A stretch of DNA of 52,332 nucleotides from Ruminococcaceae bacterium UBA1425 (GCA_002329365.1 DCUB01000005.1:1-52332); one strand, 5' to 3'. Positions 8,515 to 17,332 are shown, counted from the first letter of the stretch. Notes: generated by a model not told the origin, from the letters alone. Numbers and translations are program-made.

Positions 8515-10734
8515 ATGAACGGCATAAAACGCGTGGTTTCACTTCTGCTTGTATCTTTGCTCGTCTTCGGAGTATTCTCAGTCGCTCCCGCCGGAAGCGC
8601 AACGCAGACGTCATATCTGTCCGCGAAAGCATCCGACAACGGAATAGCGGCACTTTCAACCGAATCTGACAGTAAGCTTACTCCGTCCGAGGATTTTTTA
8701 AAGATAGTATCGGACGGTGATTATTCCGACGTTTCGCCGCTTATTATAATACCCGGCATAAGCCATTCCGAGCTTTACGTTGCCGACGAAAACGAGCCTG
8801 ACGGAATAGCGAACAAGCGAAACGGCGGAAATATCATAAACGGCACCGTGCCGATTGATTTCATGGAAGAAGTCATGAAATACATACCCAGGCTTGTCTG
8901 GGAGGTAGTAAAGGTTCTTGTTACGCAAAGGTCAAGCAATTCGTTCGCTAAAACGGCGCGCGAGGTTGCGGCCGCCCTTTTCGACAGCGTTGAGTGCGAC
9001 GAAAACGGCGTTCTGAAAAACGAAAATATTAAGCTGGTAAGGTTCAACAGGGAAAGAGCAGAGTTTTTAAAGTGGCATGAAGAAAACCCCGATTTGCCGG
9101 CAAAGGAGTTTAAAAGCAGGCTGCCGGACGACGAGAAAACCATTCCCACCTCCTACGCCGAAATGTATATAAGCGACGTTGACCGTATGCACAAGCTTGT
9201 AACAACGTCTTACGCCGATGCAGGGCTCGAAGGGTTTGAGGAAAAGGTAGGGCGCGACAAGATGTACTTCTTCACGTTCAGCCTTTACAGCGACCCGTCC
9301 ACATCCGCCGCAGAGCTTGACAAATTTATTCAGGATGTTAAACGGGTTTCGGGCTACGACAAGGTATCGCTGCTTAACGTCAGCCTCGGCGGAACGATAT
9401 TCACGGCATGGGCGGACCTGTACGGGGCAAAAAACAATTTTGCCGACATTGACAGGGTTGTAAACGCCGTCGCCGTACTCAACGGCACATATGCCGCCGC
9501 CGATTTTTTCAGGGCAATAGCGTTTAACAAAACTGAGAGAAAAGAGCGTTACGAGCTTAACCCCTACTTCAACCTTTCCGACGAATACCTTTACTACGGG
9601 TTAATGGAGGATCTGGCGGGCGATATGTCCGAATCAGACGCCAAAAACACGGTTACAGCCGCACTGCTTAACACGGCTATAAGGCTTTTCCCGCGCGAAG
9701 CCGTTCTTCATTTGATTTCTAACGCTTATGCGTCGATTTCCGAAAAGGTGTTTCTGCACACGCCTCAGATATGGGCGATGGTGCCGAGGGAGATATATAA
9801 GGAGGTTGCCCCGAAGCTTCTTTCCGACCTGCCGGGCTTAAAGGCAAAGACAGACGAGTTTTACAGGGCGCAGTGCAACCTTGAGAAAAACATACTCGAC
9901 ATGACAAAGGCGGGAGTTGCAGTCAACACTATATGCGGCTATAATTTCCGCTTCGGAGACATAGACAGCCAGTTCTTCAACATACTTAAATCCTCGCTTA
10001 CGAAAAACGGCGACGGAATCATCAACCTTGAGTCGGCGGGGCTGGGCGCCACCTGCGTCCCTCCCGGAGAAAAGCTGCCCTATTCGTCAACTTCGCTCGA
10101 TACTGAGGGACACAGCTATATTTCCCCCGACGGCTCCGTTGACGCGTCCACCTGTGTGCTGCCGAACAACACATGGTTTTTCAGGAACATGCTTCACGAG
10201 GATGCGAACAGCAATTCCGCTACGACAAACCTTATAATCGCCCTTGCCGTTGCCGACAAGCCCTTCAACGTGCTTGATTATCCCGAATACTATCCGCAGT
10301 TCGGCGAATCGGCGAACAACAAGAAATACCGCCGCTGGTTCATAGCCGAGGCAGAGAGGCTGCTCGACGACGAAACACGCGAGCTGCCCGACGAATTTGT
10401 CAAAGAGCTTGAAAACACAATACTCCGCGCACAGCTTGAACTTCAGTCAACAAGGTGCGACGCTGACGAGGTCGCGGCAATTCACGACAGCTTTAAAAGG
10501 CTTATGAGCCGGTACTATCCCGATAACACAAGCTATCAGACAGACAGCGAAAAGCAGATAAAGAAGGCAAGAATTTTCAAAGCGGTCGACGACGCCGTGC
10601 TGGAGTTTGTGGGCGGACAGGGTTTTTCGGACTTCGCTCGGCAGGTACTGAGAGGTAAAAACAATATAGAGATTTTCGCGTTCCTTAAGGTCTTTTTCAG
10701 AAATCTTCAAAATGAGGCTTCTTTAGTCGGATAG
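8515..10734 (+). CDS. Secreted alpha/beta hydrolase, LCAT/lipase-like
   Basis: The protein has 739 residues. It begins with a signal peptide (MNGIKRVVSLLLVSLLVFGV, cleavage probably near APAGSA). The segment PLIIIPGISHSELY (75-88) resembles the oxyanion-side strand of LCAT and lipase families, and NVSLGG (288-293) matches the nucleophile elbow G-x-S-x-G except that the first Gly is Asn; Ser290 would be the nucleophile. A His-containing motif (NTWFFRNMLHEDAN) near residue 560 may supply the catalytic His. The C-terminal 150 residues are helical and unassigned. An own promoter lies upstream, with an epimerase-like gene 13 bp downstream. An extracellular esterase or acyltransferase is the best guess; the substrate is unknown. 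Confidence 0.75.
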   Translation: MNGIKRVVSLLLVSLLVFGVFSVAPAGSATQTSYLSAKASDNGIAALSTESDSKLTPSEDFLKIVSDGDYSDVSPLIIIPGISHSELYVADENEPDGIANKRNGGNIINGTVPIDFMEEVMKYIPRLVWEVVKVLVTQRSSNSFAKTAREVAAALFDSVECDENGVLKNENIKLVRFNRERAEFLKWHEENPDLPAKEFKSRLPDDEKTIPTSYAEMYISDVDRMHKLVTTSYADAGLEGFEEKVGRDKMYFFTFSLYSDPSTSAAELDKFIQDVKRVSGYDKVSLLNVSLGGTIFTAWADLYGAKNNFADIDRVVNAVAVLNGTYAAADFFRAIAFNKTERKERYELNPYFNLSDEYLYYGLMEDLAGDMSESDAKNTVTAALLNTAIRLFPREAVLHLISNAYASISEKVFLHTPQIWAMVPREIYKEVAPKLLSDLPGLKAKTDEFYRAQCNLEKNILDMTKAGVAVNTICGYNFRFGDIDSQFFNILKSSLTKNGDGIINLESAGLGATCVPPGEKLPYSSTSLDTEGHSYISPDGSVDASTCVLPNNTWFFRNMLHEDANSNSATTNLIIALAVADKPFNVLDYPEYYPQFGESANNKKYRRWFIAEAERLLDDETRELPDEFVKELENTILRAQLELQSTRCDADEVAAIHDSFKRLMSRYYPDNTSYQTDSEKQIKKARIFKAVDDAVLEFVGGQGFSDFARQVLRGKNNIEIFAFLKVFFRNLQNEASLVG

Positions 10735-10747
10735 GAGGAAACGTAAC

Positions 10748-11599
10748 ATGATATACACGGTTGAAAACGAGTTTTTAAGAGCGAGGATAAAAAGCAATGG
10801 CGCGGAGCTTTGCTCCTTGACCGACAAAAACAGCCGCTACGAATATCTGTGGCAGGGCAACCCGAAAATATGGTACGGTCAGTCGCCCGTGCTTTTCCCC
10901 ATAGTCGGAAGGCTTTTAAACGACAAATACAGGTATAACGGCAAAGAGTACATGCTTGAAAAGCACGGCTTTGCAAGAAAATCGGCGTTCGAGCTTCAAA
11001 AAGCCGAGGGCAATACCGCCGAATTTCTTTTGCAGGAAAGCCGCGAAACGCTCGCCGTATATCCGTTTCACTTTGACCTGTTCGTAAAGTTTGAGCTTAT
11101 AGGCAGAAGCCTTAAGGCAACGCACACCGTCGTCAACAAAAACGACGGCGATATGTATTTTTCGTTGGGCGGTCATCCCGGCTTCAACTGCGCCATAGGC
11201 GATTATCTCGAGTTCGACGAAGTCGAAACCTTAAGCACCGAAACGATAGACGAAGATGCGCTGCGCCTTCCCGAAAAAACGCCGGTGCTTAACGGCGAAA
11301 AAAAGATTATAATAACTAAAGACATTTTCAACAACGACGCGCTTATTCTTTCGGGCATCAAATCAAAGGCGGTAACGCTAAAAAGCGACAATAATCCGCA
11401 CACCGTACGCTTCACCTTCGGCGACGTTCCTTATCTCGGCATCTGGGCAAAGCCGGGCGCGCCGTATGTTTGTATAGAGCCGTGGTACGGAGTCAACGAC
11501 AACAGGGACGAAAAGGACGACATATCTAAAAAAGAGGGAATAATAAGGCTCGACAAGGGCGGCTCGTTCGAGCTTGTGTACACAGCCGAGGTAAACTGA
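10748..11599 (+). CDS. Aldose 1-epimerase family protein (LacX/YeaD-like)
   Basis: A 283-residue galactose-mutarotase-fold protein. Family features include the N-terminal NGAELCSL, a first His in EKHGFARKSAFEL, a second in GGHPGFNC, and the acidic residue in CIEPWYGVND, which correspond to the catalytic His/His/Glu set of mutarotase-like enzymes. Such proteins interconvert sugar anomers, sometimes acting on sugar phosphates; LacX-type members have no defined substrate. ATG at 10748 has AGGAGG upstream and lies 13 bp after the lipase-like gene, so the two form an operon. It is cytosolic, with no signal peptide. Confidence 0.85.
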   Translation: MIYTVENEFLRARIKSNGAELCSLTDKNSRYEYLWQGNPKIWYGQSPVLFPIVGRLLNDKYRYNGKEYMLEKHGFARKSAFELQKAEGNTAEFLLQESRETLAVYPFHFDLFVKFELIGRSLKATHTVVNKNDGDMYFSLGGHPGFNCAIGDYLEFDEVETLSTETIDEDALRLPEKTPVLNGEKKIIITKDIFNNDALILSGIKSKAVTLKSDNNPHTVRFTFGDVPYLGIWAKPGAPYVCIEPWYGVNDNRDEKDDISKKEGIIRLDKGGSFELVYTAEVN

Positions 11600-11698
11600 T
11601 TATCAGGGGCGAAAATACCGGAAAGGATGCGACGCCGCCGCAGGATACGGTTTTTATATGCCGTGTTGCGCGCGGCTTCTCTCGCATAAGATGGAATT

Positions 11699-12079
11699 AT
11701 GACAAGTATTTCATCGTCGTTGGAGGACTATCTCGAAGCTATCTACATTCTTCAGCAGAGCTGCCGCGAAACAAGGCTTACGGATATTGCCGAGTTTCTC
11801 GGCGTGTCAAAGCCGAGCGTCAACAGGGCTATAAGCACTCTCAAAGACGCCCGGCTGCTTCTGCACGAGTCATACGGCACTATTACGCTTACAAAAAACG
11901 GCGAGGAATACGCGTCTATGGTTTTGCGCCGTCACACGCTTATTAAGAGGTTTCTGACCGAAACATTGGGCGTCGATGAGGCAACGGCCGAGCGTGACGC
12001 CTGCCGTATGGAGCATGTAATCAGCCAGCAGACAATGCAAAAGCTAATAGACTATCTAAATTTAGCTGAAAAATCATGA
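11699..12079 (+). CDS. DtxR/MntR-family metal-dependent transcriptional regulator
   Basis: At 126 residues it matches the short, MntR-like form of the family (winged helix plus dimerisation domain, no SH3 domain). The N-terminal EDYLEAIY carries the Asp and Glu that ligate metal in MntR. The helix-turn-helix is around residues 24-46 (TDIAEFLGVSKPSVNRAISTL), and RRHTLIKRFLTETLGV...DACRMEHVIS supplies the remaining His/Glu ligands. It therefore probably senses Mn(II) or Fe(II). The stop overlaps the next start by four bases (ATGA). The ribosome binding site is weak (GATGGA). Target sites are not identified; a manganese exporter gene, mntP, lies 20 kb away. Confidence 0.85.
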   Translation: MTSISSSLEDYLEAIYILQQSCRETRLTDIAEFLGVSKPSVNRAISTLKDARLLLHESYGTITLTKNGEEYASMVLRRHTLIKRFLTETLGVDEATAERDACRMEHVISQQTMQKLIDYLNLAEKS

Positions 12080-13305
12080 AGAATTTCGATATTATAATTA
12101 TAGGCGGAGGCGCCTCCGGTCTTTGCGCCGCCATCGAATCCGCAGGAACAAACGGGGGCGCCCAGATAGCGCTTTTGGAAAAGCTGCCGAGGGTAGGCAA
12201 GAAGCTTCTCGTCACGGGGAACGGCAGGTGCAACCTGACAAACACGAACGCCGACGAAAAAAGCTACAACGCGCCGGGCTTCGCGGCAGGCGCTATAAGC
12301 CTGTTCGGCACTGAAAGCACCGTTGAATTTTTTAAAGGGCTGGGGCTTCTTACAGTCACCGACGACGAAGGCAGGGTATACCCGTCAAGCGGCACCGCCT
12401 CGTCGGTGCTCGACGTGCTTCGTTTTGAGGCGGACAGGCTCGGCGTCAAAACGTTTTGCGACACACCCGTTAACAGCGTCGCCGCAGAAAAAGACGCCTT
12501 TCTGATAAACGGCGAATTTGCAGCAAAACGGCTTATTCTTGCCTGCGGCGGAAAGGCGTCGCCCGTTCACGGCTCCGACGGCAGCGGATACGCGCTGCTC
12601 CGCTCGCTCGGCCATTCCGTTACGTCCGTATATCCTTCGCTCGTTCAGATAAAAACAGAAACATCGTTTGTAAAGCCGCTTAAGGGGATACGGGCGGCGG
12701 CAGAAATCAGAATTGAAGCCGACGGCAAAACGGTTTCGTCGTCCCGCGGCGAAATCCTGTTTACTGACTACGGAATTTCCGGCATAGCCGCCATGGAGGT
12801 AAGCCGCGAGGTCTCACGACTGAAGAACTTAAAAAGCTGCTTTGCCGTAATAGATTTGCTACCCGCGTTTTCATACGACGCGGTTTTTGAGTGCGTCAGC
12901 ACAGTTTCGCGCCGTTCGCCGGATCTGCCGGTTGAAAACCTTTTGAACGGCATACTCCCGAAGCGGCTCGGTCAGTCGATATGCTCACTCGTTTCAGATG
13001 TTAGCCTGTCAATGCCCGTGTCGGCGCTTTCAGAGCATCAGATAAGGGCAATAGTTTCTGAAATAAAGGCAAGGCGCGTTGCCGTAACGGGCACAAACGG
13101 CTTTAACGCGGCTCAGGTCACGTCGGGAGGCGCGGAGCTTTCGCAGTTTTACCACGACACGCTTCAGTCAAGATTTGTTAAAGGGCTGTACGCGTGCGGT
13201 GAACTGCTTGATATCGACGGCGGCTGCGGCGGCTATAATCTCCAGTGGGCGTGGGCGTCCGGCAGGCTTGCGGGAACGAGCGCGGCGAAGTCGTTATTAC
13301 GGTAA
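12076..13305 (+). CDS. FAD-dependent oxidoreductase, HI0933/YtfP (BaiN-like) family
   Basis: The 409-residue flavoprotein has a perfect N-terminal Rossmann motif (IIIIGGGASGLCAA), the family signature GKKLLVTGNGRCNLTN (residues 41-56), an internal GGKASPVHGSDGSGY, and the C-terminal FAD contact CGELLDIDGGCGGYNLQWAWASG. Members occur in most bacteria; a role as a flavin reductase is known for one group, but the physiological substrate is generally undefined. It overlaps the regulator gene by four bases and is followed by another flavoprotein gene, so all three are probably one operon. Confidence 0.9.
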   Translation: MKNFDIIIIGGGASGLCAAIESAGTNGGAQIALLEKLPRVGKKLLVTGNGRCNLTNTNADEKSYNAPGFAAGAISLFGTESTVEFFKGLGLLTVTDDEGRVYPSSGTASSVLDVLRFEADRLGVKTFCDTPVNSVAAEKDAFLINGEFAAKRLILACGGKASPVHGSDGSGYALLRSLGHSVTSVYPSLVQIKTETSFVKPLKGIRAAAEIRIEADGKTVSSSRGEILFTDYGISGIAAMEVSREVSRLKNLKSCFAVIDLLPAFSYDAVFECVSTVSRRSPDLPVENLLNGILPKRLGQSICSLVSDVSLSMPVSALSEHQIRAIVSEIKARRVAVTGTNGFNAAQVTSGGAELSQFYHDTLQSRFVKGLYACGELLDIDGGCGGYNLQWAWASGRLAGTSAAKSLLR

Positions 13306-13322
13306 GGGGAAAAACAGTATTA

Positions 13323-14927
13323 ATGATAAGGATAACGGAAATAAAACTGCCTCTCGAGGCGGACGACGGCGAGCTTTTAAGGGCCGCGGTAAAAACGCTC
13401 GGCTGCTCCGGGAAGATGATAAAAAGCCTTGAGATATCAAAAAAGGCGATAGATTCGCGAAATAAAAGCAACATTTTTTATGTCTATAACGTGGATGTCC
13501 TGACAGAGGGCGACGAGGAATCTCTTGTTTCAAAATGCGGCTCGTCAAAGGTGAGCCTTGCAAAGCCATACGAATACAAAGAGCCGCCGATTAAAAGAAA
13601 CAGCGTATTTAAACCCGTCGTTGCGGGCTTCGGTCCCGCCGGGATGTTTGCCGCTCTCACTCTTGCGCGCGCGGGTTTTAAGCCTATTGTCCTTGAACGC
13701 GGGCGCGACGTCGATAAAAGAACAGCCGACGTAAAACGCTTCTGGTCTGCGCATGAGCTTGACGAAAACTCAAACGTGCAGTTCGGCGAGGGCGGAGCCG
13801 GAACCTTTTCCGACGGAAAGCTTACGACGGGCATTAAGGACAGCCTTTGCAGAAAGGTTTTCCTTGAGCTTGCGTCGAAGGGCGCGCCGGAGGAGATACT
13901 TTATTCTGCAAAGCCGCATATCGGAACAGACAGGCTGTCAAACGTTGTCAAACGCTTCCGTGAGGAGATTGTATCGCTCGGCGGCGAGGTGCGGTTCGAG
14001 TGCAGACTCGTTGATGTGATAATTGCGAACAATACGGTGTTCGGTGTAACATATATTGACGCCGCCGGAAATAAAACTGATATAGAAACTGACGCGCTCA
14101 TTCTGTGCATAGGGCATTCCGCCCGCGACACCGTCGAAATGCTTTACAACAAGGGCATAAAAATGTGTCAAAAGCCGTTTTCCGTCGGCGCGAGGATTGA
14201 GCATCCGCGCGAATTCATTGACAAAGCCCAGTACGGACGCTTTGCGGGGCACCCGCTTTTAGGCGCTGCGGATTACAAAATGGCATGTCATCCGCCGCAC
14301 GGCAGGGGAGCTTACACCTTCTGCATGTGTCCCGGCGGAACAGTAGTCGCCGCATCTTCCGAACGCGGCGGAACCGTAGTAAACGGCATGAGCAACTGGG
14401 CGCGAGACGCGGAGAATTCAAACTCCGCCCTGCTCGTCGGCATAGAGACTCAGGATTTCCCGTCGGAGCACGCCTTGTCGGGAGTTGATTTGCAGCGCGG
14501 TATTGAGCGTACCGCGTTTACTGTGGCAGGCGGCAGCTATGCCGCTCCCGCGCAGCTTGTCGGCGATTTTCTTGCTTCAAGGCCGTCGTCAAAGGCAGAC
14601 TTTGTAAAACCGAGCTGTCCGACAGGCGTTACGTTCGGCGATATAAGAAGTGTTCTGCCTAAAAGGGTGACGGACACAATGGTGCAGGCTCTTGTAAAAA
14701 TGGATAAGATGCTGGAGGGCTTCGCCATGAGCGACGCGGTGCTGACGGCTCCCGAAACACGCAGTTCGTCGCCCGTAAGGATATTGAGAAACGAGTTTTT
14801 CCAGTCGAATATAGCCGGGCTTTATCCGTGCGGAGAAGGCGCCGGCTACGCCGGGGGGATAGTCAGCTCCGCGGTGGACGGCATTAGGTGCGCCTTTGCC
14901 GTGATGGAGGATGAAAGAGATTTATAA
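13323..14927 (+). CDS. FAD-dependent oxidoreductase (large clostridial flavoprotein family)
   Basis: The chosen product is 534 residues, with a small N-terminal alpha/beta domain (about 1-90; LRAAVKTLGCSGKMIKSLEISKKAI), then an FAD Rossmann motif VVAGFGPAGMFAALTLARAGFKPIVLERG near residues 100-128, a FGEGGAGTFSDGKLTTG motif and a C-terminal GEGAGYAGGIVSSAVDG FAD contact. This is a widespread family of uncharacterised dehydrogenases. The frame opens earlier (GTG at 13245), but that would overlap the previous gene; ATG at 13323 has AGGGGA twelve bases upstream and fits the family N terminus. It lies 17 bp after the preceding flavoprotein. The exact substrate is unknown. Confidence 0.85.
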   Translation: MIRITEIKLPLEADDGELLRAAVKTLGCSGKMIKSLEISKKAIDSRNKSNIFYVYNVDVLTEGDEESLVSKCGSSKVSLAKPYEYKEPPIKRNSVFKPVVAGFGPAGMFAALTLARAGFKPIVLERGRDVDKRTADVKRFWSAHELDENSNVQFGEGGAGTFSDGKLTTGIKDSLCRKVFLELASKGAPEEILYSAKPHIGTDRLSNVVKRFREEIVSLGGEVRFECRLVDVIIANNTVFGVTYIDAAGNKTDIETDALILCIGHSARDTVEMLYNKGIKMCQKPFSVGARIEHPREFIDKAQYGRFAGHPLLGAADYKMACHPPHGRGAYTFCMCPGGTVVAASSERGGTVVNGMSNWARDAENSNSALLVGIETQDFPSEHALSGVDLQRGIERTAFTVAGGSYAAPAQLVGDFLASRPSSKADFVKPSCPTGVTFGDIRSVLPKRVTDTMVQALVKMDKMLEGFAMSDAVLTAPETRSSSPVRILRNEFFQSNIAGLYPCGEGAGYAGGIVSSAVDGIRCAFAVMEDERDL

Positions 14928-14954
14928 TTGCAGCAAATGGTTGGAGGCAGCGGG

Positions 14955-16265
14955 ATGACGGCTTACGACATTATAAAATCAAAAAAAGACGGGAAAGCGC
15001 TTACAGAGGACGAGATACGCTTTTTTGTAAACGGTCTGCTATCGGGAGAAATTCCCGACAGTCAGGCGGCGGCGCTGCTTATGGCTATAAGCTTCAAGGG
15101 AATGAACGGCGACGAAACGTCGTCTCTTGCCCGCACCATGGCTGAAAGCGGAAAAACGCTTGATTTGTCTGTTCTGCCGGGTGAAGCGTGCTGCATGCAT
15201 TCAACCGGCGCGGTGGGCAACAAAACAGCGCTTGTCGTTGCGCCGGTTGTAGCCGCGTGCGGCGTCAGGACTGTAATAATGTCTGACAGGGGCAGCCTCA
15301 ATATCGGCGGCACGGCGGATAAGCTGCTGTCGATTCCCGGCATGCGCGTCGATTTCAGGACAAGGGAGCTGCTGTCAACAGTCAGCCGCTACGGTCTGTG
15401 CTTTGCCGAAATGAGCGGTGAAGCCGCTCCTGCCGAAAAAAAACTGTCATCACTTCGTGATAATACTGCAACCATGGACAGCATACCGCTTACGGCGGCA
15501 AGCGTGATGAGCGAAAAAATCGCCTCAGGAACGAAGAAACTCGTGCTTGACGTCAACGTCGGCAGCGGCGCTCATATAACGAATGTAAAGGACGCGAAAA
15601 GGCTCGCGCGAGAAATGGTGTCGATAGGCGCGGCGAACGGCATAAGCGTTACGGCGCTTGTCACTGACAATAACTCGCCGCTTGGCTATGCCGTGGGCAA
15701 CTCGCTTGAGGTTATCGAGGCAGTCAACACGCTGAACGGCGTCGGTCCCGAGGACCTGACGGAGCTTTGCCTAACGTTGTCGGCGCACATGCTGCATCTA
15801 TGCGGCAAGGGTACGTTCGACGAGTGCCTTGAGGCGGCGAAGAACGCCATATTCAGCGGTCTTGCGTTTGAACGCTTCGTCTGGGCAGTCAACGCGCAGG
15901 GAGGCGACAGCGGCGTGCTTACAGACACGTCTTTGTTCAGAAAGGCGAGGTATTACAGAACTCTTACGGCAAAGTCGAGCGGCTACATAACATCGGTCGA
16001 CGCCGGGCTGTGCGGCAGGGCGGCGGCTATGCTTGGGGCGGCAAGAAGGCGCAGCGACGATATAATAGATATGGCGGCCGGCGTTATGCTCGAACAGAAG
16101 CCCGGCGCGTTTGTAAAGTCGGGTGATATAATAGCCACGCTGTACGCCGAGGACGAACGGCTGTTCGACGACGCCGAGCGGGAGATTTTAGCGGCGTTTG
16201 AGATATCTGGCGAGCCCAAAGAAACCGCCGGCCTTATAATCGACAAGGTGACGAATAAGGATTAA
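14955..16265 (+). CDS. Pyrimidine-nucleoside/thymidine phosphorylase family protein, divergent
   Basis: At 436 residues it has full family length and aligns without gaps to the bacterial pyrimidine-nucleoside phosphorylase core. STGAVGNKT (83-91), MSDRG...GGT (109-120), LRDNTATMDSIPL (167-179) and VGSGA follow the family order. However, three lysines expected from remembered Bacillus-type numbering are replaced: Lys81 is Met, Lys108 is Ile and Lys187 is Glu, while Arg168 and Ser183 remain. These residues normally contact phosphate or base, so it may use another substrate or be weakly active. ATG at 14955 is chosen because GGAGG lies seven bases upstream; a TTG frame start at 14928 lacks one. 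It is the last gene of a four-gene run. Confidence 0.82.
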   Translation: MTAYDIIKSKKDGKALTEDEIRFFVNGLLSGEIPDSQAAALLMAISFKGMNGDETSSLARTMAESGKTLDLSVLPGEACCMHSTGAVGNKTALVVAPVVAACGVRTVIMSDRGSLNIGGTADKLLSIPGMRVDFRTRELLSTVSRYGLCFAEMSGEAAPAEKKLSSLRDNTATMDSIPLTAASVMSEKIASGTKKLVLDVNVGSGAHITNVKDAKRLAREMVSIGAANGISVTALVTDNNSPLGYAVGNSLEVIEAVNTLNGVGPEDLTELCLTLSAHMLHLCGKGTFDECLEAAKNAIFSGLAFERFVWAVNAQGGDSGVLTDTSLFRKARYYRTLTAKSSGYITSVDAGLCGRAAAMLGAARRRSDDIIDMAAGVMLEQKPGAFVKSGDIIATLYAEDERLFDDAEREILAAFEISGEPKETAGLIIDKVTNKD

Positions 16266-16313
16266 AACTCTGATTTGAAATTTGGCTTCGCAACCAAATT
16301 ACTTTTGTATAAT

Positions 16314-16343
16314 TTCAGGGAACGCATAAATGCGTTCCCTGAA
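16314..16343. repeat. 13-bp hairpin, family B, copy 2
   Basis: TTCAGGGAACGCA (16314-16326), loop TAAA, then the perfect complement to 16343. It sits between convergent genes and may end the upstream transcript, but no T run follows. It shares the core ACGCA-loop-TGCGT and outer CAGGG/CCCTG with 4282-4315. Confidence 0.75.
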
Positions 16344-16351
16344 TGTAAAAT

Positions 16352-16374
16352 GAACGGTCAAGACAAATCCCCTG
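16352..16374 (-). repeat. Composite half-element related to family A
   Basis: Read on the minus strand this is GCAGGGGATTTGTCTTGACC followed by GTTC. It matches 3969-3992 with one missing G and one substitution, and shares only the right arm of the family A palindrome. Confidence 0.65.
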
Positions 16375-16407
16375 CACGTTTTTTCTTAGCAGAAAAAACA
16401 TTTGTAG

Positions 16408-16427
16408 GGAACGGTCTTGACCGTTCC
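16408..16427. repeat. Intergenic palindrome, family A, copy 3
   Basis: Exact copy of the 20-mer at 55-74, preceded by the same GTAGG and followed by GTA. It lies between the convergent phosphorylase-like and Mrp-like genes. Confidence 0.85.
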
Positions 16428-16485
16428 GTAATTCAAGCTTTGATACAGTCTGTTTTTATGGAAACCGTCTGATAATAAAATTCAT

Positions 16486-17328
16486 TTATTCAGCGGTTTC
16501 TAAAGCCTTAATCAACCCGTCCGCGGCGGCCTTAATTTCGTCCATCTCAACCGACTCGACGTCGCCGTGGTCTACCATAGCGGCGGTTGAGCCGACAACA
16601 GGCAGGCGTGCAAGAAGCGGAACATCAAGGTCGGCGGCTGTTTTTTCGGCTTGGCTCTCTCCGAAAACGGAAAGCTTTTTGCCACAGTCGGGGCATTTGA
16701 GCCAGCTCATGTTTTCTATAATGCCGAGCACGGGAACATTCATAAGCTTTGCCATGTTGTAAGCCTTTTTAACAATCATCGTAACAAGGTCCTGCGGCGT
16801 CGTTACTATAACCGCGCCGTTTACGGGCAGGCTTTGAAAAACGGTAAGCGGCACGTCGCCCGTTCCGGGAGGCATATCGACAAACATGTAGTCGATTTCG
16901 TCCCACGCTACCTCCTGCCAGAACTGCTTTATTACGCCCGAAATGACGGGACCTCTCCAGACAACGGGCTGGTCCTCCTTTTCGAGCAGCAGATTAACGG
17001 ACATTATTTTTATGCCTGTCTGCGACTCCATGGGCAGAAGCCCCCTGTCGTCGCCCTTAGCGTGACCTATTAACCCGAACGCGCGCGGTATTGAAGGTCC
17101 TGTTATGTCGGCGTCGAGAACGGCCGTTTTATACCCTCTTGCAGCGAACTCGGAGGCGAGCAGCGACGTGACGAGCGACTTGCCGACGCCGCCCTTGCCG
17201 CTGATGACGGCAATAACCTTTTTTATACTGCTGAAAACGCCGCTCGGGAACATAAGGTCGGCTTTTTCGCATTTTGAGGCGCAGTTTGAGCAGTCGCCCG
17301 TGCAGCCACGCGGTTTTTCGTTTGACAT
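16486..17328 (-). CDS. Mrp/NBP35-family P-loop ATPase (Fe-S cluster carrier)
   Basis: The 280-residue protein has the deviant Walker A motif GKGGVGKS (residues 44-51), DADITGPSIPR, DYMFVDMPPGTGD and the C-terminal CPDCG CxxC pair that binds a bridging Fe-S cluster in ApbC/Mrp carriers. The N terminus adds CTGDCSNCASKCEK, a four-Cys motif resembling the extra cluster site of Nbp35-type members. It should load or transfer Fe-S clusters to apoproteins in the cytosol. It is the last gene of the trpS operon, starting four bases after the membrane-protein gene. The ribosome binding site is not obvious, consistent with translational coupling. Confidence 0.92.
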   Translation of the reverse strand: MSNEKPRGCTGDCSNCASKCEKADLMFPSGVFSSIKKVIAVISGKGGVGKSLVTSLLASEFAARGYKTAVLDADITGPSIPRAFGLIGHAKGDDRGLLPMESQTGIKIMSVNLLLEKEDQPVVWRGPVISGVIKQFWQEVAWDEIDYMFVDMPPGTGDVPLTVFQSLPVNGAVIVTTPQDLVTMIVKKAYNMAKLMNVPVLGIIENMSWLKCPDCGKKLSVFGESQAEKTAADLDVPLLARLPVVGSTAAMVDHGDVESVEMDEIKAAADGLIKALETAE

Positions 17329-17332
17329 TTTA

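Noticed and set aside
16275..16472. 65-codon open frame between convergent genes
   Set aside because: It consists largely of the palindromic repeats and has no ribosome binding site.
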